Origin: Niveispirillum sp.
GTDB lineage: Bacteria > Pseudomonadota > Alphaproteobacteria > Azospirillales > Azospirillaceae
Reading direction: 5' to 3'
Assembly: GCF_017996735.1 (NCBI RefSeq)
Contig: NZ_JAGOGJ010000026.1
Span: 1 to 64,000 of the forward strand
DNA: 64,000 bases
This document shows, in pieces, positions 16,769 through 25,250 of the stretch (its first letter is position 1; every line of letters begins with the position of its first letter). A program made the position numbers and the translations under genes. Under the pieces are notes generated by a model that had not been told where the DNA came from, did not search any database, and saw only the letters and a program-made list of their open reading frames with translations.

Positions 16769-17368
16769 ATGATGACGCGCCTTCCCCACGCCCTCGCCCT
16801 GTCGCTGTTTCTGTCGCTGCCCGGCATTCAGGCGGTCGCCCAGAACAGCATTCCGTCCCTGCCCGCCAGCCCGCCCGTCGCGGTACAGGCGCGGCCTCCC
16901 CTGAAGGTGCCGGCAACACCGGACATGGCCTTGCCGCCATTGCCCGCGACCCCGGATCAGACGGGTATTCCAGCGGCACCGGTCACGTCCTTGCCGCCAT
17001 CGCGATATCCCGGACCTGTGACCGGTCCGGAGCCGGCCCGGCTGCCGGCCGAACAGAGCACCCTGGTCTACGCCCCGGGCGCGGCACCGCTGCCGGCCGG
17101 GACCGATGCGGTATTGGCCGATATCGTCGCCCGGCTGAAGGCAAGGCCCACGGAGCGGCTGGAACTGCGCGCCCATGCAACGGGGACCGCCGAACGCCCG
17201 ACCGACGGGCGGCGTACGGCCCTGCTGCGGGTGCGGTCGTTGCGTGATTATCTGGTGAAACAGGGGATCGATCCGCTGCGTCTGCTGGTCTTCGCCGATG
17301 GATCGCCCCTTGACGCCGCCGCCGGCAGCCCGCCTCCCGACCGTGTCGATCTGGTGATCCGCCCATGA
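16769..17368 (+). CDS. Exported OmpA-like protein, first gene of a MotA/MotB-like operon
   Basis: A 199-residue protein with a signal peptide (ALALSLFLSLPGIQAVAQ), a proline-rich linker to about residue 95, and a degenerate OmpA-like C-terminal domain. In that domain LVYAPGAAPLPAGTDAVLADI, LRAHATG and RSLRDYLVKQGIDPLRL correspond to the usual strand-helix layout. Its stop overlaps the next gene's ATG by 4 bp (ATGA), indicating translational coupling. With the next two genes it forms a compact operon. It may bind peptidoglycan and assist the channel, but the classical binding residues (TDxxG...NxxLSxxRA) are only partly kept. Confidence 0.7.
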   Translation: MMTRLPHALALSLFLSLPGIQAVAQNSIPSLPASPPVAVQARPPLKVPATPDMALPPLPATPDQTGIPAAPVTSLPPSRYPGPVTGPEPARLPAEQSTLVYAPGAAPLPAGTDAVLADIVARLKARPTERLELRAHATGTAERPTDGRRTALLRVRSLRDYLVKQGIDPLRLLVFADGSPLDAAAGSPPPDRVDLVIRP

Positions 17369-18585
17369 GCCTGTCCGCCGACCGCCGCAGCCTACAGCCC
17401 GATCCGATGCAGGTGCCCGGCCCGCCGGCCAGCCCCCCGCGCCGGTTCCTGACCCGGATGGCGCTGTTCACGGTGGCGGTGGCGCTGATCACGGCGGTTC
17501 TGCTGCCTTCCCTGGTGCAGGCCTTCCTTGCCAATCCCGCGCTGAACGGTCTGATCCTGTTCACCCTGCTGCTGGGGATCGGCTTCATTTTTCGGCAGGT
17601 CACGACGCTTGGGCCAGAGGTGGCGTGGCTGGAGGCCTTCACGGCCAACCAGCCGACCGGTGTACAGCCGCGTCTTCTGGCCCCCATGGCCCGTATGCTG
17701 GGCGAAAGGCAGGGTGGGCGTTTTACCCTGTCGACAGTGGCCAGCCGGTCGCTGCTGGACGGTGTCGGTACGCGCCTGGATGAAGGGCGGGAGATTTCCA
17801 AATATCTGATCGGGCTGCTGATCTTCCTGGGCCTGCTGGGCACTTTCTGGGGATTGCTGCAGACCGTTTCATCCATAGGCACTGTCATATCCGGCCTCAG
17901 TTTCGATAATGCCGATGTGGCGGGCGTGTTCGGCAACCTGCAGGCCGGGCTTTCGGCGCCCCTGTCCGGCATGGGCATGGCCTTTTCCTCCTCTCTGTTC
18001 GGGCTTGCGGGTTCGCTGGTCCTGGGGTTCCTGGAATTGCAGGCAGGCCAGGCGCAGAACAGGTTCTATACGGAGCTGGAGGACTGGCTGGCCGGCGTCA
18101 CGCGCCTGTCCAGCGGTGCGCTGGGCGAGGGGGACGGCGCCGGCATCGGCGGCGGTGGCGCCTCCGTTCCCGTCTATATCCAGGCGCTGCTTGAACAGAC
18201 GGCCGAGAATATCGAGCGGCTGCAATTCACCATGGCCAGCGCGGAGGAGGGGCGGAAAACCCAGAATCAGCAATTGGCCCAGTTGACCGAGCGCATCGCC
18301 ACCCTGACCGACCAGATGCGAACCGAACAGCAGGTGATGCTGCGCCTGGCCGAGGGCACGGCCCAGATGCGCCCCTTGTTCGAAAAGCTGGCCGAGGGTC
18401 TGTCCAATGGCGGCAGTCTGGCCATTGATGAGGCGACGCGCGCCCATATCCGTAATCTGGAACTCTATACCGCCCGCATCCTGGAGGAGACGACCCAGGG
18501 GCGCATCCAGTCGACCCAGGAATTGCGCAGCGAAATCAAGATCCTGGCTCGTACCGTGGCGGCATTGGGCGATACGGAGCGCTGA
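17365..18585 (+). CDS. MotA/TolQ/ExbB-family proton channel protein with long cytoplasmic tail
   Basis: A 406-residue inner-membrane protein. Two helices lie near the N-terminus (about 30-80). The family signature GLLIFLGLLGTFWGLLQT forms the third helix, and MAFSSSLFGLAGSLVLGF the fourth. These are the MotA/TolQ/ExbB core that conducts protons with a MotB/TolR/ExbD partner. After a glycine-rich linker there is a helical tail of about 150 residues with coiled-coil character (QQLAQLTERIATLTDQM), unusually long for ExbB or TolQ. The partner is the next gene, 3 bp downstream. No flagellar or Ton genes are adjacent. The pair is of the uncharacterised alphaproteobacterial type rather than a true flagellar stator. 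Confidence 0.82.
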   Translation: MSLSADRRSLQPDPMQVPGPPASPPRRFLTRMALFTVAVALITAVLLPSLVQAFLANPALNGLILFTLLLGIGFIFRQVTTLGPEVAWLEAFTANQPTGVQPRLLAPMARMLGERQGGRFTLSTVASRSLLDGVGTRLDEGREISKYLIGLLIFLGLLGTFWGLLQTVSSIGTVISGLSFDNADVAGVFGNLQAGLSAPLSGMGMAFSSSLFGLAGSLVLGFLELQAGQAQNRFYTELEDWLAGVTRLSSGALGEGDGAGIGGGGASVPVYIQALLEQTAENIERLQFTMASAEEGRKTQNQQLAQLTERIATLTDQMRTEQQVMLRLAEGTAQMRPLFEKLAEGLSNGGSLAIDEATRAHIRNLELYTARILEETTQGRIQSTQELRSEIKILARTVAALGDTER

Positions 18586-18588
18586 TCC

Positions 18589-19629
18589 ATGGCCTATGTC
18601 CGGCGGCGCGGATCACGGGGGGAGAAGGTCGATATCTGGCCCGGCTGGGTGGATGCCCTGTCCAGCCTGACCATGGTGGTCATCTTCCTGCTGATGGTGT
18701 TTGTGCTGGGCCAGTTCTATCTGACCAGTGCCCTGCAGGGCCGTGACCGGCAATTGGCCGACCTGCAGGGGCGGGTGGCGCAACTGGCCGACGCCCTGGC
18801 CCTGGAACGGGATAACAATGCCCGCATGCAGGCCGATCTGGGTCAGTTGACCGACCGGTTGCGAGCCACCCTGGCGGAGAAGGAGGCCCTGCAAGGGCGC
18901 CTGGATGCGCTGGGCGCCGCAGAGGATGCCGCCCAGACCGCCGATGAACGGGTCGCGGGCCTGACGCGGCAATTGGAGGAGGAGCGCAAGGCCGGCACGG
19001 CTGCGCGGGACGAGGTGGCGCTGCTGAACCAGCAGATCGCGGCCTTGCGGGCGCAGTTGCAGCAACTGGTGGCCAGCCTGGACGCGTCTGAGGCCAAGGC
19101 CAGGGAACAGGAAGTCCAGATCGTCGAACTGGGCAAACGCCTGAACACCGCCCTGGCCGGCAAGGTGGCCGAACTGGCGCGCTTCCGGTCTGAATTTTTC
19201 GGCCGCCTGCGTGAGGTTCTGGGCAACCGCGATGATGTCCGCATCGTTGGCGACCGGTTCGTCTTTCAGTCAGAAGTGCTGTTCGACAGCGGTTCGGCGG
19301 ACCTGGGGGAGGCGGGGCAGGTACAACTGGGCCGGCTGGCCCAGACCTTGATGGAACTGGCGGCCAGGATGCCGCCGGAGATCAACTGGATCCTGCGGGT
19401 GGACGGGCACACGGATATCGTGCCCATCCGGGGCGGTCGCTGGGCCAGCAATTGGGAATTATCGACAGCCCGCGCCATTTCCGTCGTCAATTTCCTGGTC
19501 GGCATGGGTGTGCCGCCGGAGCGGCTGGCCGCCACGGGCTTTGGTGAGTTCCAGCCGCTGGAGCCGGGCAACAGCCCCGGCGCGCTGGCGCTCAACCGCC
19601 GCATCGAGTTGAAGCTGGACAGTCGCTGA
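18589..19629 (+). CDS. MotB-like peptidoglycan-binding protein with OmpA domain
   Basis: A 346-residue partner of the preceding channel gene. A single N-terminal membrane helix (LTMVVIFLLMVFVLGQF) is preceded by WVDALSS, where the Asp matches the proton-carrying Asp of MotB. A long coiled coil (about residues 50-200) leads to an OmpA/MotB C-terminal domain. That domain has the motifs VLFDSGSADLG, VDGHTDIVPI, SNWELSTARAISVVNFL and LAATGFGEFQP, and ends NRRIELKL. It is expected to anchor the channel to peptidoglycan. The coiled coil between helix and OmpA domain is much longer than in flagellar MotB. Converges with the minus-strand operon at 19639. Confidence 0.88.
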   Translation: MAYVRRRGSRGEKVDIWPGWVDALSSLTMVVIFLLMVFVLGQFYLTSALQGRDRQLADLQGRVAQLADALALERDNNARMQADLGQLTDRLRATLAEKEALQGRLDALGAAEDAAQTADERVAGLTRQLEEERKAGTAARDEVALLNQQIAALRAQLQQLVASLDASEAKAREQEVQIVELGKRLNTALAGKVAELARFRSEFFGRLREVLGNRDDVRIVGDRFVFQSEVLFDSGSADLGEAGQVQLGRLAQTLMELAARMPPEINWILRVDGHTDIVPIRGGRWASNWELSTARAISVVNFLVGMGVPPERLAATGFGEFQPLEPGNSPGALALNRRIELKLDSR

Positions 19630-19638
19630 GCAGCCGGC

Positions 19639-20184
19639 CTATCGCGCCTTGGGGAAGGCGGGCAGGTCGGGCTTTTCCGCTTCGCGATAGGTGATGGTGT
19701 GACCGGGGGCCCATTTGCCTTCGGACAGAAATTCGGCCTGATTGGTCAAAGTCCCGTCCTTGATCACCATGGTGGAACGGACCTTGGTGATCTTGGGGTG
19801 GCCGGCCACATCCTCCTCCGCGATCAGGCGCCCCGGCCCATCGGCCCGCATCACGCCCTGGGTGTGGAAGCCGGCGGTGGTGAAATAATGATAGATCAGG
19901 GTCTGGCGCGGCTTGTCCCAGAAGACCAGCGTTTCCCCGCCATAGGAAAGGTCGGCCAGGATATGGGTGATCCGGACGGCCCGGCCGCCCAGCGCCCATT
20001 CCCAGCGCGACAGATCGACCATCGGCTTGCCGTCCGGCCCCGTGCCCTCACCGCGCCAGGTCTTGCCGACGAAGCCGTTGATATCGGCGAACGGGTCGGC
20101 GTCGGCCGCCCGGACCGAAACCATCGGCAGTAAAACCATGGCCAGCAACAGGCCGAGTCCGGCCATCCATCGGCGCATCATCAT
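19639..20184 (-). CDS. Secreted lipocalin-like protein of unknown function
   Basis: A 181-residue protein with a signal peptide (GLGLLLAMVLLPMVSVRA). The mature part has an all-beta, lipocalin-like look (FVGKTWRGEGTGPDGKPMVD, ILADLSYGGETLVFWDK). DUF1579-type proteins show a similar opening, but I cannot name the family. A very strong ribosome site (AGGAGGGAAGA) precedes the first of three ATGs. Last gene of an ArsR/SRPBCC/secreted-protein operon, 18 bp after the SRPBCC gene. Confidence 0.7.
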   Translation of the reverse strand: MMMRRWMAGLGLLLAMVLLPMVSVRAADADPFADINGFVGKTWRGEGTGPDGKPMVDLSRWEWALGGRAVRITHILADLSYGGETLVFWDKPRQTLIYHYFTTAGFHTQGVMRADGPGRLIAEEDVAGHPKITKVRSTMVIKDGTLTNQAEFLSEGKWAPGHTITYREAEKPDLPAFPKAR

Positions 20185-20202
20185 TCTTCCCTCCTTCTGG
20201 AT

Positions 20203-20736
20203 TCAATTGGATGAACGGTCCTGCAACGGCCAATGATCGGCCAGGGTCCGCTTTGGCAGCACAAAGCCCAGCATGCCGAACATCACGTACATCAGGCGGG
20301 TGCCCGGCGGTACGTTTCCCGTCTCCACAACGGATTTCAGGCTGGTCAGGATGGACGTGCCGCCCTTGCCCATTTCCCGCTCCGTGCGGGTACCTGTCGG
20401 GATATTCTCCACGGTCAGGGTCACGATGACGGTCCCGTCCGCCTGTGGTGACAATTCATAAATCACGGTGCAGGGCGCATCATCGAACTGCGTGAAGCGG
20501 AATGTGTGGGCGAAGCGCCGGGGCCGGTCATATTCCAGTATCTCCCCAACCACCAGGGTGCGGCGGCGGTCGGCCGTACGCATCTGAACGGCGGCTCCTG
20601 TATGGAAGCCGGTATTCACCATCAGGGCGTTGAAGACCGCCTTTTGCGGGCTGTCGGTCTTGGTCAGTTCGTGCCAGATCGCCTCCGCCGTGCCCCTGAT
20701 GGTGGTGCGGAAAACCCGTCTGTTTTCATCTCCCAT
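20203..20736 (-). CDS. SRPBCC / AHSA1-family protein
   Basis: A 177-residue START-like fold protein. The N-terminal pattern VFRTTIRGTAEAIWHELTK and the later GEILEYDRPRRFAHTFRF match the AHSA1 (activator of Hsp90 ATPase homologue) group, which is very often encoded with ArsR-type repressors. A C-terminal hydrophobic segment (MYVMFGMLGFVLP) is unusual. Members bind hydrophobic ligands; the ligand here is unknown. It lies 10 bp downstream of the ArsR gene. Confidence 0.82.
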   Translation of the reverse strand: MGDENRRVFRTTIRGTAEAIWHELTKTDSPQKAVFNALMVNTGFHTGAAVQMRTADRRRTLVVGEILEYDRPRRFAHTFRFTQFDDAPCTVIYELSPQADGTVIVTLTVENIPTGTRTEREMGKGGTSILTSLKSVVETGNVPPGTRLMYVMFGMLGFVLPKRTLADHWPLQDRSSN

Positions 20737-20746
20737 GATGCCCCCG

Positions 20747-21094
20747 TCATTCCCCGGTTTCGATCTTCTGCTTCAGGTCCAACAGCTTGCCGGCCCAGAA
20801 ATCGTCGAACTCGTCCGACCAGCGGCGGTGGATGGCGCGCAGTGGCAGAGTGTTGACGTAAAGCCGCCGTTCCCGCCCCGACCTTTCCGACACCACCAGA
20901 TCAGCTTCTTCCAACACGCGCAGATGTTTCAGGACACCGATGCGGCTCATCTCGAAGGCCGACAACAGATCGGCAACGATACAGCCGGGACTGCCACGGA
21001 TCAGGTCCAGCATCCGACGCCGCTCCCGGCTGGCCAAAGCCTGGAACACCGCATCCGTCGCCGTCTCGTCCAACTGGTACGATTCATTCTTCAT
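20747..21094 (-). CDS. ArsR-family winged-helix repressor
   Basis: A 115-residue small repressor. The HTH region reads VFQALASRERRRMLDLIRG then ADLLSAFEMSRIGVLKHLRVLEEADLV, followed by the wing (SGRERRLYV). The sensor cysteines of metal-type ArsR are absent, consistent with the SRPBCC-paired branch. I placed the start at ATG 21094. A longer frame to 21124 would put the inverted repeat GTAACC-N4-GGTTAC inside the gene, whereas the shorter start puts it immediately upstream as an operator. There is almost no leader between operator and ATG. First gene of the operon. Confidence 0.85.
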   Translation of the reverse strand: MKNESYQLDETATDAVFQALASRERRRMLDLIRGSPGCIVADLLSAFEMSRIGVLKHLRVLEEADLVVSERSGRERRLYVNTLPLRAIHRRWSDEFDDFWAGKLLDLKQKIETGE

Positions 21095-21096
21095 AG

Positions 21097-21112
21097 GTAA
21101 CCAGTAGGTTAC
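21097..21112 (-). promoter_or_regulatory. Operator-like palindrome at the ArsR start
   Basis: Perfect 6-bp arms GTAACC and GGTTAC with a 4-bp spacer end 3 bp before the ATG. The position and symmetry fit autorepression by the ArsR protein. Confidence 0.6.
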
Positions 21113-21262
21113 ATATTTGGGCACAAGTCAAGAGGCGCCTGCGACACGCTGTCTTATCCCATCGGCACGAAATCATGACCGTTGGTCAAGCTTTCGTGCG
21201 CCGGCGGGCGCATCCGCGCCCTTGGCTACGCGGCATGGGCCGCGCGACGGCAGTCGCCGCCG

Positions 21263-21293
21263 TACCATCGGTCAAGAATTTTGACCGATGGTA
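21263..21293. repeat. 13-bp inverted repeat hairpin
   Basis: TACCATCGGTCAA (21263-21275) and its complement (21281-21293) flank GAATT, 20 bp after the dioxygenase stop. No U-tract follows on the minus strand. It may be a terminator-like structure in the otherwise featureless spacer between the dioxygenase 3' end and the ArsR promoter. Confidence 0.5.
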
Positions 21294-21313
21294 TGATGGG
21301 GCCTGGCGGTAGA

Positions 21314-22174
21314 TCAGGCGAAGCCGCGTGCGGGATCGCGGGCCGGGCGTTGCAGCCAGTTGCTGGCCGGATAGTGACAGGCGCCATCCACGACATGGAT
21401 CGTATAGGCATGGCGCGACCTGTCGGACCGGTTGGGTCCCGACAGATGGGGCAGCAGCCCATGCAGCAGGATCAGGGTGCCGCGTTTGGCTTCCAGCGGG
21501 ACATAGCCGTTTTCGGGCTTGCAATCGGGCCAGGGGCTGTCATCCAGCACTTCCATGGCCACACCAGCGTCGGCGGCCGCGCGGTTGAAGCGCTTCTTCA
21601 GACCGTGCTTGTGCCCGCCCGGCAGGGCCCACATGCAGCCATTGTCCAGCGTCGCATCCTGTACCGCGAACCAGAAGCCGACCACGCTCATTGGTTCGGT
21701 ATAGAGGAAGGTGCTGTCCTGGTGACACACGACCTCGCCGCCGATATGCGGCTGTTTGAAGATGTACATGGACTGCATCAGCAGGGGTTTTTGCATGCCG
21801 ATATCGCCGGCAATAGCGCCCAGGCGCGGGTCACGGGAAAAGCCGTCGAAGACCGGGTCGCGGTCATGCATGGCATGGCCGATCTTGTTGATCGACAGGT
21901 GCTTCTCCTGGCGCAGCCGCCCCTGCGGGTCGAACGCCTCCTCCTCGAAGAAAAAGCGGATCTGGTCACCTGACGACAGGAAATAATCGTCCGACGTTTT
22001 CTGCTGGTTGACGGTGGAGAAGACGGAGGCATGAGCCTCGGCATCGAACCCATCGACCAGCCGTGCCGCCTGGGCCATCAGTGCGTCGCACGCGGCATCG
22101 CCGACAAAGTCAGGCAGCACCAGGAAGCCGTCGCGGTGATAGGCATCGATCTGGTCGGGCGAAAGATGGGGCAT
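21314..22174 (-). CDS. Phytanoyl-CoA dioxygenase family protein (PHYHD1-like)
   Basis: A 286-residue Fe(II)/2-oxoglutarate dioxygenase. Iron ligands appear as H-x-D in CHQDSTFLYTEP and the distal His in LIHG-type LLHGLLPHLSGPN. The 2-oxoglutarate Arg is in SDRSRHAYTIHVV. Blocks such as DATLDNGCMWALPGGHKHG and the overall length match the PHYHD1 branch, also known from animals. I chose ATG 22174 (MPHLSPDQIDAYHRDGFLVL); the extension to 22246 has no support. It follows a cupin gene on the same strand by about 70 bp. The substrate is unknown. Confidence 0.85.
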   Translation of the reverse strand: MPHLSPDQIDAYHRDGFLVLPDFVGDAACDALMAQAARLVDGFDAEAHASVFSTVNQQKTSDDYFLSSGDQIRFFFEEEAFDPQGRLRQEKHLSINKIGHAMHDRDPVFDGFSRDPRLGAIAGDIGMQKPLLMQSMYIFKQPHIGGEVVCHQDSTFLYTEPMSVVGFWFAVQDATLDNGCMWALPGGHKHGLKKRFNRAAADAGVAMEVLDDSPWPDCKPENGYVPLEAKRGTLILLHGLLPHLSGPNRSDRSRHAYTIHVVDGACHYPASNWLQRPARDPARGFA

Positions 22175-22242
22175 GGTTTGCGCCGAACGGGATGGGGACG
22201 ATGGCCCCATCCTAGCGCAAAGCGGGCCTGTCCCGGCAATCC

Positions 22243-22671
22243 TCAATAATGGCCGTCGCTGTCCTTCTGCTTCTCCACCCGCATCTGGCCGTCGGCGCCC
22301 AGATAGATGGCCAGGATCTTCACCGGCTCCTTGCCCAGGTTGCGGCCATTGTGCCAGGCGATGGTCTCCACGAACGCGTCGCCGGCCTTGAACACCCGGT
22401 CGGGCATGCCCTGGGCTGACACCGTCACCTCGCCCGACACGATATAGCCGACCACGGGCATGGGATGGCGGTGCAGGCCGGTTTCCCCATCCGGCGCCAG
22501 TTCCACCAACAGCGCGGAAACCTTGGCCTGACCCTCTGGATATTTCAGCGGCTTGCCGTCGCCTGTGGTGATTGTATCCAGCAGCGGGACCGCCGTCAGG
22601 CCCCTGGCGTCGGCCAGGGCGGATGCCGGTGACAACAGGGTCAGTAACAACAGGGCGGCGGCGCGCTTCAT
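22243..22671 (-). CDS. Exported cupin-domain protein
   Basis: A 142-residue protein with a signal peptide (AAALLLLTLLSPASALA). The single cupin domain has GLHRHPMPVVGYIVSGEVTV and AWHNGRN, which supply the usual His cluster for a metal. Three consecutive ATGs (22677, 22674, 22671) lie behind GGAG. The third gives the best spacing. It is probably co-transcribed with the downstream dioxygenase. Function is unknown. Confidence 0.75.
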   Translation of the reverse strand: MKRAAALLLLTLLSPASALADARGLTAVPLLDTITTGDGKPLKYPEGQAKVSALLVELAPDGETGLHRHPMPVVGYIVSGEVTVSAQGMPDRVFKAGDAFVETIAWHNGRNLGKEPVKILAIYLGADGQMRVEKQKDSDGHY

Positions 22672-22730
22672 CATCATCTCCGTTTGGTGGTGCCGCCGCG
22701 ATGATACATCAACCACCAATCCGCCGCCCC

Positions 22731-23124
22731 CTACCCCTTGGCCATAGTGGACAGCAGATATTTCGCTGCCCAGAAGCCCTGGCCATCATTGGCACTGCCC
22801 CCCTGTCCGGCTGCCTTGCGCAGCAGGTCGAGCCCGGCCTGCTCCTTCGGCGTCGCAGCCAGACCGCCGGCGATATCCGCCTGTGCCGGTGCGTTGACGG
22901 TGCCGTCGGCGATGGCCGGTGCCTTCGGCCCCAGGCCGGGAACATCGGCCTGCCGGGCATAGGCGCGCAGGGCGTCCCGGTAAAGCGGCAGGCTGAACCC
23001 GGCGGCCTCCAGCTTCTCCGCAGCCTTGGCCCCCGCTGCATCCGTGGCCTCCGGCGTGCCACCGGGGGTGGAGGCGGTCGCTGTTGACCAGTGCCTCCAG
23101 GGCGCCACGCGCCTTGTTGTCCAT
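22731..23124 (-). pseudogene. Hypothetical gene with probable frameshift
   Basis: Two minus-strand frames appear to share one gene. Frame A starts at ATG 23124 with MDNKARGALEALVNS and loses sense after about residue 20. Frame B continues as TASTPGGTPEATDAAGAKAAEK and gives a well-behaved alanine-rich helix protein ending LLSTMAKG at 22731. Frame B upstream of this point is unlike protein. A single-base change near 23075-23080 would join them into about 130 residues. This could be a real mutation or a sequencing error. A good promoter (TTGACA, 17-bp spacer, TGCATA) ends 5 bp before ATG 23124, which supports frame A as the true start. Confidence 0.5.
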
Positions 23125-23129
23125 CTGAG

Positions 23130-23158
23130 TATGCAGGTTTTGGTATCTGTACTGTCAA
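23130..23158 (-). promoter_or_regulatory. Sigma-70-like promoter for a possible leaderless transcript
   Basis: On the minus strand, TTGACA (23158-23153), a 17-bp spacer and TGCATA (23135-23130). The ATG at 23124 lies where transcription would start. Confidence 0.5.
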
Positions 23159-23230
23159 TCGTGTGAATGGAAACGATGCAATCTAGGTTTAGGTATCGGG
23201 TGACCGCCTCGCCGGTCATTCCGCCGGTGA

Positions 23231-24313
23231 TCACTGCCCCAGCGCGCGGGCGCGCAGGAAATGGTCGGCAAGGACGGTGGCCATCATCGCCTCGCCCACC
23301 GGTACGGCGCGGATGCCGACGCAGGGATCGTGGCGACCCTTGGTCAGAATATCCGCTTCGTTACCGAAACGATCGACCGTGTGACGCGGAGTGAGGATCG
23401 ATGAAGTCGGTTTGACAGCGAAACGAACCACGATTTCCTGACCTGTGGAGATACCGCCCAGGATGCCGCCGGCATGGTTGGACAGGAAGACGGGCTTGCC
23501 GTCCGGCCCGATGCGCATCTGATCGGCATTTGCCTCCCCGGTCAGGGATGCGGCCTCAAACCCGGCGCCGATCTCCACGCCCTTGACAGCATTGATGGTC
23601 ATCATGGCCTGGGCCAGATCACTGTCCAGCTTGTCATAGATCGGCTCACCCCAGCCGGCGGGAACGCCACTGGCCACCACTTCGATCACGGCACCGACTG
23701 AGGACCCGGCCTTGCGGATGCCGTCCAGATAGTCGGCCCATTGCTCGGCCATCACGGGATCGGGGCAGAAGAACGGGTTCTGATCCACCTGCGCCCAGTC
23801 CCAACGGGACCGGTCCACCTTGTGCGGTCCCATCTGCACCATGGCGGCGCGGATAATGATGTCGCCGGGGGCGGTTTCCAGAACGCGACGCGCCACGGCA
23901 CCGGCCGCCACGCGGCTGGCCGTTTCACGCGCGGATGACCGGCCGCCGCCGCGATAATCGCGGATGCCATACTTGGCATCATAGGTGAAGTCGGCATGGC
24001 CGGGGCGGAACTTGTCCTTGATGTCCCCGTAATCCTTGGAACGCTGATCCTGGTTCTCGATGAACAGCATGATCGGTGTGCCGGTGGTCAGCCCTTCGAA
24101 CACGCCGGATTTGATCTGCACACTGTCCGGCTCGCGCCGCTGCGTGACATATTTGCTTACACCCGGCTTGCGCTTGTCCAGAAAGGTCTGGATGAAGCCT
24201 TCGTCCAGGGGCAGGCGCGACGGCACCCCGTCCACGATGCAGCCAATGGCCGGGCCATGGCTTTCGCCGAAGGTGGTGAACCGGAACAGGGTACCGAAGC
24301 TGTTGCCCGCCAT
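23231..24313 (-). CDS. aroC: Chorismate synthase
   Basis: A 360-residue enzyme catalysing the last shikimate-pathway step, EPSP to chorismate, with reduced FMN. It opens with the family signature [20 protein letters not shown]. It contains [19 protein letters not shown] and the C-terminal [17 protein letters not shown]. Start ATG 24313 lies 7 bp after the fabI stop, so the two are an operon. The longer frame back to 24424 overlaps fabI and is rejected. Chorismate feeds the pheA reaction encoded elsewhere in the window. Confidence 0.96.
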   Translation of the reverse strand: MAGNSFGTLFRFTTFGESHGPAIGCIVDGVPSRLPLDEGFIQTFLDKRKPGVSKYVTQRREPDSVQIKSGVFEGLTTGTPIMLFIENQDQRSKDYGDIKDKFRPGHADFTYDAKYGIRDYRGGGRSSARETASRVAAGAVARRVLETAPGDIIIRAAMVQMGPHKVDRSRWDWAQVDQNPFFCPDPVMAEQWADYLDGIRKAGSSVGAVIEVVASGVPAGWGEPIYDKLDSDLAQAMMTINAVKGVEIGAGFEAASLTGEANADQMRIGPDGKPVFLSNHAGGILGGISTGQEIVVRFAVKPTSSILTPRHTVDRFGNEADILTKGRHDPCVGIRAVPVGEAMMATVLADHFLRARALGQ

Positions 24314-24320
24314 TTGGAAA

Positions 24321-25175
24321 TCAGCCCTCGCCCATGCCGGCCAGCAGCGCGGCCGTGCCCGCAGCGGCATCCACCTGCACCATGCCGACCGTGTGATAGC
24401 CTGCATCGACATGCAGGTTCTCACCCGTCACGCCGCTGCCCAGATCGGACAACAGGAACAGGCCGGCATTGCCCACCTCCGTGATGGTCACGTTGCGGCG
24501 CAGCGGGGCATTCAGCTCGTTCCATTTCAGGATATAGCGGAAATCGCCGATGCCGCTGGCGGCCAGCGTCTTGATGGGGCCGGCGGAGATGGAATTGACG
24601 CGGATGCCCTGCGGACCCAGGTCGTTGGCCAGATATTTGACGCTGGCCTCCAGCGCCGCCTTGGCCACGCCCATGACATTATAATGCGGCATCACCTTTT
24701 CCGCGCCATAATAGGACAGGGTCAGCAGGCTGCCGCCTTCCTTCATCAAGGGCACGGCGCGCTGGGCCACTGCGGTGAAGGAGTAGCAGGAAATATCCAG
24801 GCTCTTCAGGAAGTTACCGCGCGTGGTATTCAGATACAGTCCATCCAGCTCGTTCTTGTCGGAAAAGGCGATGGCATGAACCACAAAATCCAGGCCGCCC
24901 CACTTTTCCTTGATCGTTTCGAACGCGGCGTCGATGCTGGCCTCGTCCGTCACGTCACAGGGCAGCAGGATGTCGGAACCGACCTGTTCGGCCAGCGGCT
25001 TCACCCGCTTCAGCAGGGCGTCGCCCTGATAGGTGAAGGCAAGCTGGGCGCCATGCTGGGCCGCGACCTGGGCGATGCCCCAGGCGATGGAACGGTCGTT
25101 GGCGACACCCATGATGAGGCCGCGCTTGCCGGCCATCAGGCCGCTGCTGATCTGGGTGGTGGCGCTGTTCGTCAT
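24321..25175 (-). CDS. fabI: Enoyl-[acyl-carrier-protein] reductase (NADH)
   Basis: A 284-residue short-chain dehydrogenase completing each fatty-acid elongation round. The first strand is [20 protein letters not shown], typical of FabI. The catalytic Tyr and Lys lie in the Y-x6-K arrangement (YNVMGVAK). [13 protein letters not shown] is also diagnostic. ATG 25175 is preceded by GGAGAGAAGAAA. It is the first gene of the fabI-aroC unit and is divergent from the YihY gene. Confidence 0.96.
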   Translation of the reverse strand: MTNSATTQISSGLMAGKRGLIMGVANDRSIAWGIAQVAAQHGAQLAFTYQGDALLKRVKPLAEQVGSDILLPCDVTDEASIDAAFETIKEKWGGLDFVVHAIAFSDKNELDGLYLNTTRGNFLKSLDISCYSFTAVAQRAVPLMKEGGSLLTLSYYGAEKVMPHYNVMGVAKAALEASVKYLANDLGPQGIRVNSISAGPIKTLAASGIGDFRYILKWNELNAPLRRNVTITEVGNAGLFLLSDLGSGVTGENLHVDAGYHTVGMVQVDAAAGTAALLAGMGEG

Positions 25176-25250
25176 TTTCTTCTCTCCGTCATGGCCCGTC
25201 GGCCATAAATCGGGGCGCATCCTACACGAACGGAATTGAGGGTCAAACGC

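Noticed and set aside
16769..19629. Zorya anti-phage system
   Set aside because: MotA/MotB-like genes are present, but no ZorC, ZorD or ZorE-type effector is adjacent and the flanking genes are core genes.
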